Shown here piece after piece: positions 52,491 to 60,440 of a DNA stretch of 64,000 bases. This DNA is from Paenibacillaceae bacterium (GTDB lineage Bacteria; Bacillota; Bacilli; Paenibacillales; Paenibacillaceae), in the NCBI GenBank assembly GCA_004134985.1, contig REGQ01000020.1:44707-108706 (forward strand). The letters are read 5' to 3'. The notes under the pieces are model-generated. The model worked only from the letters and a program-made list of their open reading frames with translations. It made no database searches and was not told the DNA's origin. Every line of letters starts with the position of its first letter. Within the stretch, counting starts at the first letter, position 1. The translations under genes and the position numbers were made by a program.

Positions 52491-53318
52491 TCAGCACTCC
52501 GCCCCGGTCATCTCATTGGTGAAAAACCGTTTGTACTCCTTCGGCCGCAGCTTTTCCGCCGACTCTCCTGCATAATGAAATTGCAGCGCTCTTCTGCGCT
52601 TATCCGACAGATTGTACGGTGTGCCGTGCTTAAGCAAGCCATGAAACAACATTAGTCCGCCAGGCTGCAGCGGAATGGCTACATCGCGTTCGACAGGCAC
52701 CTGACTATCGCAAATTTGCCAATCGCGCACACTGTAATGCGGCGTAGCCCCGTCCGCATGGGAACCAGGAATAACATGCATACAGCCGTTATCAAGCGCC
52801 GCATCGTCCAGTGCAATCCACACCCCTACGACAGCCTTATCGTAAGCAAGATTGCCATAGGCCATATCCTGATGCCAAGGTTTCTCTCCCCCGCCATGCG
52901 GCGGCTTCAACAACGCCATTTCTTGCACCAGCTTGGCTGGCTCGCCCAAAATAGCCTCAACCGTTTTAATCAACGCCGAATTGTAAGCGATTGCATGCAA
53001 GCTTTCATGACCAGCAGTAAAATTTTCTATTTTACGCAATGCCAATTCTCTGTCTTCCAGTGTGTTTAATTCGGTCATAGGGCGGGTGAACTGCAGTTTT
53101 GCCCCCTTCGTATCGCCAAACATAATTTCGCCCAGCGCTTCAATCCCCTTCTTCACTTCCTCAGCCGAATACAGCTGCTCGATAGCCAGATAGCCATCCT
53201 TGCGGTAATTTTCAACTTGCTCTTCACCGATTTCATCAACCCTCTGCAGCTTATTCGCCAACTGATCGTAACGGTACAGAACGCGAGATAACTCTTCCGG
53301 GCTTTGCGCAGTTGTCAT
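52491..53318 (-). CDS. phytanoyl-CoA dioxygenase (PhyH) family protein
   Basis: Non-haem Fe(II)/2-oxoglutarate oxygenase of 275 residues. The iron triad is seen as HxD in KPWHQDMAY (His149, Asp151) and a distal His in LLKHGTPYN (about His231), followed by RRRALQFHY whose Arg should bind 2-oxoglutarate. The family hydroxylates varied small molecules, so the substrate is open. It is transcribed away from an AraC-type regulator gene; the 180-bp gap probably holds both promoters and the regulator site. Confidence 0.92.
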   Translation of the reverse strand: MTTAQSPEELSRVLYRYDQLANKLQRVDEIGEEQVENYRKDGYLAIEQLYSAEEVKKGIEALGEIMFGDTKGAKLQFTRPMTELNTLEDRELALRKIENFTAGHESLHAIAYNSALIKTVEAILGEPAKLVQEMALLKPPHGGGEKPWHQDMAYGNLAYDKAVVGVWIALDDAALDNGCMHVIPGSHADGATPHYSVRDWQICDSQVPVERDVAIPLQPGGLMLFHGLLKHGTPYNLSDKRRRALQFHYAGESAEKLRPKEYKRFFTNEMTGAEC

Positions 53319-53498
53319 TTCAAGCTTCCTCCCTTTGTATCAAACGGTCTATAAACCTATTTGAAGATGATGCGTTTATATATGTATGATAATATAGTAC
53401 CGAGGTAATGACGATGGATGAAGCTGTCGGTTATTTGTATCAGAAAGCATATCATTTTAGGAGGACATATTTTCAGGCTCTTGAGGAGGCTAACGACA

Positions 53499-54341
53499 AT
53501 GACGCTGCCAACGGAGGATTCTTTCGCAGCTTTCACTGGCATCTACCGCAGTGGTATATCTGGGAGGGCGCGGTGCGAACCAGGCTGGAACTGGCGTACT
53601 GTACTCGATGATTACGATCTTTGGTATGTAGCAGGCGGAAGTGGGCAATTGAATATCAACGGCACAGATTACGAAGCAGATGCACGAAGCTGTTTTCTGC
53701 TGCGCCCGGGCGATCGGGTTTCCGCCAAGCAAAATCCGGAACATCGCCTGAGCGTCCTGTTCATTCATTTTCAAGTGACAGGCGCATGGTGGCTGCAGAA
53801 GTCGGGGTTGTTTACAACATTAGCGGATGTGCGAAAATTTGTGGTCGCTGACGCGGAGCTGTTCGAGTCATGTATCGGTCGGTTGCTGGAGGGTAATGAA
53901 ACCGAAACATCATCAGAGGAATTTGCGGCCTTGCTTGGCTGGGCGCTCATCTATTTGGAAAAACGCGACCGGGAGCTGCATGAACCGGCCGCCCGTCCGT
54001 CGAGCGCACGCAGCATCCGCCAGGCTATTCATTATATCCGCGAGCATATCGCGTCCCCGCTTGCACTGGAGGAAGTTGCTGAATGCGCGGGCTTGTCGCC
54101 GCGGTATTTCAGCCGTCTGTTCAAAGACACAACAGGACTTTCCCCCAGAACCTTCATTGCCAAAGCAAGGGCGGAGCGCGCAGCTCGGCTGCTGCTGGAA
54201 TCGGACATGGAACTGAACGTCATTGCCGATGTGCTCGGGTACCATGACATCTACCATTTCAGTAAACAATTCAAGCAGTTCATGGGCGATCCGCCATCCA
54301 AGTACCGCGCGCAGCAGCGAGAATATGAGGCGCATTATTAA
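53499..54341 (+). CDS. AraC-family transcriptional regulator
   Basis: A 280-residue regulator with an N-terminal cupin-type ligand domain (LWYVAGGSGQLNINGTDYEADARSCFLL region, about 40-70) and a C-terminal AraC double helix-turn-helix (LALEEVAECAGLSPRYFSRLFK and LNVIADVLGYHDIYHFSKQFK). I chose the ATG nine bases after GAGGAGG; 27 extra in-frame codons upstream do not look like the family. Divergent from the PhyH dioxygenase, which it most likely controls. Confidence 0.92.
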   Translation: MTLPTEDSFAAFTGIYRSGISGRARCEPGWNWRTVLDDYDLWYVAGGSGQLNINGTDYEADARSCFLLRPGDRVSAKQNPEHRLSVLFIHFQVTGAWWLQKSGLFTTLADVRKFVVADAELFESCIGRLLEGNETETSSEEFAALLGWALIYLEKRDRELHEPAARPSSARSIRQAIHYIREHIASPLALEEVAECAGLSPRYFSRLFKDTTGLSPRTFIAKARAERAARLLLESDMELNVIADVLGYHDIYHFSKQFKQFMGDPPSKYRAQQREYEAHY

Positions 54342-54351
54342 GGCTCGCTAT

Positions 54352-55944
54352 TCAAGCTCCTTCAAGTTCATCCCAGTACGCGTTCAGAATACGCAAAAAC
54401 ACATTGGGAAAGGCAAGCTCCTTCATATCTTCCAGACCAATCCACCGATAGTTGTCCGGCAGCTTGTGGGCCTCGCTTGTCCCCTCTTGCAAAGCCTGTC
54501 CCATCGCGGACAGCTCCGCATCGCCGAAATCCAGCTGCTGCCGTCTGTCAGACGCCGCTCCATACAGCGGCCCTGTCTCCGCGGCGCGGTCCGCCTGCTG
54601 CAGTGGATTCCCTTCAACGCTGGCGGAGAGAGACTGGCCTGCAGCAGCGGTAGATGGAGAAGCTGCTGCTGCCGCAGACGAGGCAGACCTCGCAGCTGAC
54701 GCAGCCTGCGAAGCCGATGCAACCGCCGCGGCAGCAAGCTGGCGGCCTGGCGGCCCAGAGCGATCCTCCGCCGACAGCGGCGCATGCGACAGCTGCAGCG
54801 GCGGCTCTTCCCCGCTCAGTACGAAGCCGAATTCAGCTTCGTACACCTGCACTTCCCAGCGGATGTGGCTGAACACATGGTCAGCCCCCATCCACCAGCG
54901 GTGCGGCCGCACAAGCAGCCGCTCCTGCTCAGCCAAGGCACGGCAGAGCGCGTCCATCTGACGCTCTGCCTGCCCAGGCAGCGGGCCCGCCTCCGGCTGG
55001 GGCGAGCGCCGCTTCTTCTGCGGCGCGGACGATTCCGCCGCCGCAGGGTCATCACTGTTGCCGCTTGGCGACAGCACATGCGGCAGTTCCCACATTTTCG
55101 CCAGCAGGCCCGTTTCCGGGCGCTGGCGGACGAGCACTTTGCCGGCGAATTCGCCGGCGCCCTTGATGAGCGCAGCAAGCCGCAGCTCCGGGCGGGGCGG
55201 CTTCGCCTTAGTTTTGATCGGCAGCTGCAGCTCCATTCCTGCCAGCCGGCCGGCGCAATGCTCCATCACCGGGCATGTCAGACAGCCCGGTGATTTGGGC
55301 GTACAGGTCATTGCGCCAAGCTCCATCAGCGCCTGATTGAAATCTCCCGCACGGCCATCGGGAATTAACGATGCTGCGAGAACTTCAATTTTGAGGCGCG
55401 TGGTGTTTTTGGCAATGTCATCCTCTAGGCAGAAGTAGCGCGACAGTACCCGCATCACGTTGCCGTCAACCGCAGGCTCAGGACGATTGAACGCAATGCT
55501 CATAATCGCCCCCTTCGTATAAGGACCGACACCTTTGAGCGCCCCAACCGCGTCTGTATCATCCGGCACGCTTCCTCCATGCCGGCTCATAACCTCGCGT
55601 GCGCCAGCTTGCAGATTGCGTGCCCGAGAATAGTAGCCGAGTCCTTCCCAGCATTTTAAAACCTGCTCCTCAGGAGCCTCAGCCAAATCGCGCACCGTCG
55701 GAAAATGACTCATGAATCGTTCATAGTATGGAATTACCGTATCGACACGTGTTTGCTGCAGCATAATTTCCGATACCCAAACCCGATAGGGGTCGCGGTT
55801 TTGCCGCCAAGGCAGCACCCGCTTGTGCTGGTCATACCACTGCAGCAGCTCACTGCTGAAATAATGTTTTACATTGACTGTCAATTCGTTCACTACCTTT
55901 TCTGCAAGCGTGAACGGCCGCTCCATTCGCAAACGTGCAGCCAC
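54352..55944 (-). CDS. mutY: A/G-specific adenine glycosylase with low-complexity insertion
   Basis: DNA repair enzyme that removes adenine mispaired with 8-oxoguanine. The catalytic domain has SEIMLQQTR (Glu59), the helix-hairpin-helix LKGVGPYTKGAI with catalytic Asp160 (AVDGN), and the iron-sulfur cysteines C214, C221, C224 and C230. The C-terminal 8-oxoG-recognition (NUDIX-like) domain begins near 250 and resumes at NYRWIGLEDMKEL, but about 115 residues between 380 and 495 are an Ala/Ser/Gln-rich low-complexity insert; a second shorter one lies at 295-325. Total 530 against about 350-400 normally. The start is unsure: GTG at 55944 or TTG at 55884. Confidence 0.93.
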   Translation of the reverse strand: MAARLRMERPFTLAEKVVNELTVNVKHYFSSELLQWYDQHKRVLPWRQNRDPYRVWVSEIMLQQTRVDTVIPYYERFMSHFPTVRDLAEAPEEQVLKCWEGLGYYSRARNLQAGAREVMSRHGGSVPDDTDAVGALKGVGPYTKGAIMSIAFNRPEPAVDGNVMRVLSRYFCLEDDIAKNTTRLKIEVLAASLIPDGRAGDFNQALMELGAMTCTPKSPGCLTCPVMEHCAGRLAGMELQLPIKTKAKPPRPELRLAALIKGAGEFAGKVLVRQRPETGLLAKMWELPHVLSPSGNSDDPAAAESSAPQKKRRSPQPEAGPLPGQAERQMDALCRALAEQERLLVRPHRWWMGADHVFSHIRWEVQVYEAEFGFVLSGEEPPLQLSHAPLSAEDRSGPPGRQLAAAAVASASQAASAARSASSAAAAASPSTAAAGQSLSASVEGNPLQQADRAAETGPLYGAASDRRQQLDFGDAELSAMGQALQEGTSEAHKLPDNYRWIGLEDMKELAFPNVFLRILNAYWDELEGA

Positions 55945-56040
55945 ACATCGCCCTATGAAGTATGTGCCGGTGTAACACGCTAAAAATCACAAATTGATGT
56001 TACGTTATAAAACTAAAATTCAATTCCTCTGCTCCCGACG

Positions 56041-56889
56041 CTATTCAACCGTGCTCCAAACCTTTCTACGGTAGATTTGGCGGTATCGGCTTGGCGACAT
56101 GCCGGTATATTGTTTGAACAACCGCGACAAATAGTGATTTTGCATGCCCACTTGCATCGCGATACGCGCTACATAGTCATCCGAGCTTTCCAATAATTGC
56201 TTGGCCCGCTCCAGCTTCAGTTGATTAATATAATGAATTGGCGGACTTCCAACCATTCCTTTAAAAAACTCAATAAAATAATTCGGATGCAAATAGGCCA
56301 CCTTCGCCAGTTCTTCAATGTGAATGACTTGATCAAGATGGGCTTCAATATAAGCAAACACATCTTTCAGCTTCCGATAGGATTCCCCTTGTCCAAGCGC
56401 TTCTTCCCTCAGTGTGCAACGCTCGAAATAATAGGATATCAACTCCAAAAAAGCGCCTCTGACCCGCAGCGCGCTCACGAAAGAATCCTGGGATAGCGCT
56501 GTAATAATCTTGCTAAACAACTGCCGAACTGTCTCTACCGAGACAACCGGGATACTGAATGGCAGCTCCAACGCTTCAAAAAGCTTCATATCTCCGGCAT
56601 TAATCCGAAAATGACACCAGTATCTGCCGTAATTTTCTTCACCGCAATTGCTGATCGCCTGACGCACACCCGCAGGCAAAAAAACCAATTGCCCCTGCCT
56701 GGCAACATAAGACTGCCCATCGATCTCTACAAAAGCCGTACCCCGTTCAATGAGACACAGGCGAAAAAAATCAGGTATAAAGCTTTCCTCGCGCCAACCC
56801 GGGCCATCTTCCGCATAGGCAGCCAACGTAACTTCCGAATGAAATTGCTGTAAGTAATTTTGTATAATCTGTTCATTAATCAGTTTCAT
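56041..56889 (-). CDS. AraC-family transcriptional regulator
   Basis: A 282-residue regulator. The N-terminal half is an AraC_binding cupin (FIPDFFRLCLIERGTAFVEIDGQSYVARQGQLVFLPAG). The C-terminal half has two helix-turn-helix motifs (IHIEELAKVAYLHPNYFIEFFK and VARIAMQVGMQNHYLSRLFK). ATG behind GGGAG. No target gene is evident beside it: mutY lies 97 bp downstream on the same strand and a cytochrome gene starts 168 bp upstream in the other direction. Confidence 0.92.
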   Translation of the reverse strand: MKLINEQIIQNYLQQFHSEVTLAAYAEDGPGWREESFIPDFFRLCLIERGTAFVEIDGQSYVARQGQLVFLPAGVRQAISNCGEENYGRYWCHFRINAGDMKLFEALELPFSIPVVSVETVRQLFSKIITALSQDSFVSALRVRGAFLELISYYFERCTLREEALGQGESYRKLKDVFAYIEAHLDQVIHIEELAKVAYLHPNYFIEFFKGMVGSPPIHYINQLKLERAKQLLESSDDYVARIAMQVGMQNHYLSRLFKQYTGMSPSRYRQIYRRKVWSTVE

Positions 56890-56981
56890 GGCCGCTCCCG
56901 CATGTTATAAATATTGTCCAATTACTTATTATACTGTTTTCAGTGAAAAATGACATGGGGCAGAAGTTTGACAGGCCGAAG

Positions 56982-57009
56982 TTGTCTCCGAGGCTGACCG
57001 TGCTATACT
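56982..57009 (+). promoter_or_regulatory. probable promoter of the cytochrome c gene
   Basis: TTGTCT, 16-bp spacer, TATACT, about 50 bp before the start codon. Confidence 0.5.
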
Positions 57010-57057
57010 ATATAGGGAAATAATTATGTTTCATCGCTTATAAGGAGAGTTGGTAGA

Positions 57058-57399
57058 ATGCCGTTGGCTAATCGAATAATCAAAAGGCTATATCCGGCCG
57101 TTATGATACTATTGCTCAGCACAGTGCTGCTGGTAGGCTGTTCAGGAAAAGACCCGCTTGACGGGCCTAAAGATATTATGGAGGTTTACCGGGCAACCTG
57201 CCTTAATTGCCATGGTACGGATTTGCAAGGCCTGGTCGGACCAAGTTCGGATTTGCGAAATGTTGGCAAGCGGTTGACTGCAGCCCAGATCGAACGCCAG
57301 ATTATGGAGGGCGGCGAAATCATTATGCCAGCTTACAAGGATAAATTATCAAAAGATGAAATTGATGGACTGGTCGATTGGCTGGCCTCCAAAAAGTAA
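57058..57399 (+). CDS. membrane-anchored cytochrome c-551 lipoprotein (CccB-like)
   Basis: A 113-residue monohaem cytochrome. A signal sequence ends in the lipobox LLVGC (Cys28), anchoring the protein to the outer face of the membrane. The haem site is CLNCH (Cys48, Cys51, His52) and Met90 in IIMPAY should be the sixth ligand. This layout matches the Bacillus c-551 lipoprotein CccB, a carrier between the bc complex and terminal oxidase. The ATG follows AAGGAGAG. Confidence 0.93.
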   Translation: MPLANRIIKRLYPAVMILLLSTVLLVGCSGKDPLDGPKDIMEVYRATCLNCHGTDLQGLVGPSSDLRNVGKRLTAAQIERQIMEGGEIIMPAYKDKLSKDEIDGLVDWLASKK

Positions 57400-57517
57400 G
57401 CGAAAAGTGCTCCCATTTCGATCCATTTCGTAGCGTCCCGCTGTTTCCAAAGCGCCCCGTAGCGCTGCATGGCGGCTGTCGGACCACTGGCCTGTCCGTC
57501 TAATGGCCTAACCGTGA

Positions 57518-57955
57518 TCAAACTCGTTCAATAATCGCAAAAGCAGATGCCAGCTTACGTTCATGTGTAATTGTCACATGAATCTGTAATACGGAAGGGT
57601 TGTGACCCAGACGCTCCCATGCTGCAGCGGACAATATGCACTGCGGCTTGCCTGAAGCTGCCGCCCGGTGAGCCGGAGAATGTGCCGAAGTGTCTGTACA
57701 TTCAGGAACAGGCATAATCGTAATATCCTGAAATCCGACCACGGCGCCAATCCCGCAGCCAAGTGCTTTAACAACCGCTTCCTTGGCAGCAAAACGGCCC
57801 GCAACAAATTCCATGCTGTTCACACCCAACGCGCGCTCCCTCACTTGCTCCGCATCTGTCAGCACTCTGCGGACAAAACGCTCCCTAAGCCCGCTGTTCA
57901 TAATGCCGGCGATTCGCTCCATCTCTACCAGATCATGCCCAATGCCGATAATCAA
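57518..57955 (-). CDS. acpS: holo-[acyl-carrier-protein] synthase
   Basis: Transfers 4'-phosphopantetheine from CoA to acyl carrier protein for fatty acid synthesis. The metal-binding Asp8 (GIGHDLVEMERI) and Glu59 (RFAAKEAVVKAL) motifs are present. Length is 145 against about 120 because some 18 extra residues (roughly 83-101, ECTDTSAHSPAHRAAAS) interrupt the strand after GFQDITIMP. This loop normally makes a tight turn, so the enlargement is unusual but need not harm activity. It is the last gene before the nadE terminator region on the same strand. Confidence 0.94.
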   Translation of the reverse strand: MIIGIGHDLVEMERIAGIMNSGLRERFVRRVLTDAEQVRERALGVNSMEFVAGRFAAKEAVVKALGCGIGAVVGFQDITIMPVPECTDTSAHSPAHRAAASGKPQCILSAAAWERLGHNPSVLQIHVTITHERKLASAFAIIERV

Positions 57956-58045
57956 GCTGTGTTCCCCTTTCTATTAGGCTGCTTGAACCTAGTATTCAAC
58001 GCCAGCGTTGACGATACCAAGGATACTGAACGCTATTCTTTTTTC

Positions 58046-58080
58046 AAAAAAAACCTCCGGGGGAAACCCAGAGGTTTTAA
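58046..58080 (-). terminator. rho-independent terminator of nadE
   Basis: Minus strand: AAAACCTCTGGG, loop TTTC, CCCCGGAGGTTTT with extra T residues (one mismatch). It follows the nadE stop by about 13 bp. Confidence 0.88.
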
Positions 58081-58093
58081 TTGAAAAAGACGA

Positions 58094-58906
58094 TTAAATT
58101 CCTGGAATCGGCGCTCGTTTGTGCTCCGTAAGCTTGAATTGCTTCTCCAGCTTCTCACGAACTTCGTCCGGAATTTCCTTGCCTTCCAGGTAATCGCAGT
58201 TATCCTTGTAGGTGATGCCAAGCTCGGATTCGTCGGTCTGACCTTCCCATAGACCTGCAGTTGGCGCTTTGTCCAATACGCTCCTTGGGATGCTCAGCTT
58301 TTCCGCGAGCTGCCTCACTTGCCGCTTGTTCAATGTGCTGAGCGGGGTCAGGTCAACAGCGCCATCGCCCCACTTCGTATAGAAGCCGGTGACTGCCTCA
58401 GAGGCATGGTCAGTGCCGACAACAAGCAAATTGAGGTCAAATGCCAGCGTGTATTGTACGACCATTCTCATGCGAGCCTTGGTGTTGCCTTTGGCGCCGC
58501 GGCTAATATGACGATGTATTTCGAGTTGTTTTAGCCCCTGCTCGACTTCAAGCGCCACCTCGGTAACCGCATCTTCAATGTTTGTTTCAACCGTATGCTT
58601 GAGACCAAGCGCTGTTGCAGTTGCATAGCTGTCAGCGATATCCGACTGTTCGCCATAAGGTTGGAACACGCCCAGCGTCATATAAGGCTGGCCGGATTCC
58701 TCAGAAAGCTCATCGGTAGCCAGCTTGCACAAGCCGGCAGCCACAGCGCTGTCAATCCCGCCGCTGATCGCAATCAGCAGTCCGGCTACACCTGCGCCGC
58801 GCACATAGGTTTTAAGAAAATCGACACGTTTGCGAATTTCCTCATCCACATCAATTTCCGGCTTTACACCAAGTCGACTAATGATTTCTTCCTGGAGGTT
58901 TTTCAT
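58094..58906 (-). CDS. nadE: NH3-dependent NAD+ synthetase
   Basis: Last enzyme of NAD synthesis: amidates nicotinate adenine dinucleotide using ammonia and ATP. The ATP-pyrophosphatase loop SGGIDSAV lies at 48-55. VGTDHASEAVTGFYTKWGDGAVDLTPLSTLNKRQVR (in pieces) is the characteristic second block, and the C-terminus matches the ammonia-dependent form of 270-275 residues without a glutaminase domain. It begins nine bases after the bacilliredoxin gene, so the two share a transcript. Confidence 0.95.
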   Translation of the reverse strand: MKNLQEEIISRLGVKPEIDVDEEIRKRVDFLKTYVRGAGVAGLLIAISGGIDSAVAAGLCKLATDELSEESGQPYMTLGVFQPYGEQSDIADSYATATALGLKHTVETNIEDAVTEVALEVEQGLKQLEIHRHISRGAKGNTKARMRMVVQYTLAFDLNLLVVGTDHASEAVTGFYTKWGDGAVDLTPLSTLNKRQVRQLAEKLSIPRSVLDKAPTAGLWEGQTDESELGITYKDNCDYLEGKEIPDEVREKLEKQFKLTEHKRAPIPGI

Positions 58907-58915
58907 AATAAGCCT

Positions 58916-59350
58916 CTATACGCAGAAGCGCTCGAACGCACCAGCGAGATCAGCTGCGATCTCCTGAGCCGAGCGGTTCTCAATTTGATGACGCTCAATA
59001 AAATGCACCAATTCTCCATCCTTCATCAAGGCAATCGAAGGGGAAGATGGCGGATAAGGAGCAAAATATTCGCGAGCCTTTGCGGTCGCTTCTTTGTCCT
59101 GACCGGCAAAAACCGTATATAATTTATCTGGTGTCACTTCATTCTGCAAAGCTGCAGCTACGCCTGGACGGCATTGTCCTGCCGCGCATCCGCATACGGA
59201 ATTGACAACAACAAGCGCCGTTCCTTTGCTGTCTTGAATTGCAGCTTCCACCTCTTCAGGCGTACGCAATTCTGTAATGCCAATCCGAGTCAAATCATCC
59301 CGCATCGGCTGCACCATATCTGTCATGTAACGCTCGAAAGACATCGACAT
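58916..59350 (-). CDS. bacilliredoxin (BrxA/BrxB, YphP/YqiW family)
   Basis: A 144-residue thioredoxin-fold protein that removes bacillithiol from oxidised proteins. The family-specific CGC motif is Cys53-Gly-Cys55 in VNSVCGCAAGQCRPG. It implies that the organism makes bacillithiol. The ATG follows AGAAGGAGTG. First gene of a two-gene operon with nadE. Confidence 0.94.
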   Translation of the reverse strand: MSMSFERYMTDMVQPMRDDLTRIGITELRTPEEVEAAIQDSKGTALVVVNSVCGCAAGQCRPGVAAALQNEVTPDKLYTVFAGQDKEATAKAREYFAPYPPSSPSIALMKDGELVHFIERHQIENRSAQEIAADLAGAFERFCV

Positions 59351-59546
59351 CCAGTATCACTCCTTCTGGTATAAAACTTATATTTGTTCCTATTATACTC
59401 TTCAGTCATAATGAAAGCAAAGGCTATATGCTCGCCATTTAGCGCTTAAAAAAGCAGTTTGAGAGCTGCTGCAAGCCGTTTTTTTCGCATAGCCCAGCAC
59501 TTCTTGCCAAAGATTCCAAGCTTGTCTCCAAGTTGTCATGAGCCTG

Positions 59547-59706
59547 TGCCGGACGCATGCAACTGTTTGAGCTGCCAAACCAGTTCATGTCAGACTTCGT
59601 GCAACCACCCGCACCGTCCCAGCTCATGCCGGACGCATGCAACTGTTTGAGCTGCCAAGCCAGTTCATGTCAGACTTCGTTCAACCACTCGCACCGTCCC
59701 AGGCTC
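59547..59706. repeat. 80-bp direct duplication
   Basis: Two near-identical 80-bp copies begin at 59547 and 59627 (TGCCGGACGCATGCAACTGT), differing at about four positions. They end about 18 bp from the stop codon of the membrane-protein gene on the minus strand. The tandem copy includes short palindromes but no gene. Confidence 0.85.
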
Positions 59707-59723
59707 ATGCCGCCTGGCTGCAA

Positions 59724-60440
59724 CTATTCCGTTTGACTGTCTCGGGTCACTGTCCTGCTCCCCGTCTCTGTCTGTATCGCACGCTGCGGCTTGACAAAGA
59801 TACCGGCAGCAATAAGCGCTATGAACAGCCATTGCAGGCCGGTCAGTCCAGCTGTTAAATGGAGCACCGCGCCAGGAGGGCTCGCAGCAAACAGGCTGGC
59901 CAAGAGCCCGCCAAAGCCAAAACCAAGCAAATAAGTTGTCAGATCTGGGCCGCCTCCCGACGCACTTCCCCGCGCATCCTTGATCATATAAATATAAAAT
60001 CCGGCAGCGATCAGTGCATAAGGGAGATAATAGGGAAAGGACGTTAATGAACACCATACAATCAAAGCGGGGACAAGCGCGTAAGGAAGGACGCCCAACA
60101 GCTGATTCAGCTTGATTTGGCGCCTGCGGGCAGCAATCAGCAAGTAAATACATGCCGCCGCCCCGCCTGCGAGCGTCTCCCAAAATCCACTTCGAACTAC
60201 CAGCAAGCTAAGCGGCCGTTCCCATAATAATGCGGGGTTCCAAACAAGGAAGCCAAGCTTCCAGCAAATGCCCCATATAAATAATGCCGTCCCAAACATA
60301 TCAAGCCAGGGAACACCCTTGAGCAGCGGCTGCGTGCGAATCCACAGCGAGAGCGCGCCCATGCCTGCAACCGCAGCGATCAGCACGGTCAACAGCAGTC
60401 CATCAGCGTTAAGCGGGCCCAGCGAAACGATCTCAGGCAT
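59724..60440 (-). CDS. six-helix membrane protein coupled to sensor kinase, unknown
   Basis: A 238-residue protein with about six or seven predicted membrane segments (for example LLLTVLIAAVAGMGALSLW, LALFIWGICWKL-type and ALVPALIVWCSL). The ATG sits inside the last codons of the kinase gene (8-base overlap) behind AGGAGGTGG, so translation is coupled. No family recognised. Such coupling suggests a membrane partner of the kinase, perhaps a signal input protein. The C-terminus is a short polar tail. Confidence 0.75.
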   Translation of the reverse strand: MPEIVSLGPLNADGLLLTVLIAAVAGMGALSLWIRTQPLLKGVPWLDMFGTALFIWGICWKLGFLVWNPALLWERPLSLLVVRSGFWETLAGGAAACIYLLIAARRRQIKLNQLLGVLPYALVPALIVWCSLTSFPYYLPYALIAAGFYIYMIKDARGSASGGGPDLTTYLLGFGFGGLLASLFAASPPGAVLHLTAGLTGLQWLFIALIAAGIFVKPQRAIQTETGSRTVTRDSQTE

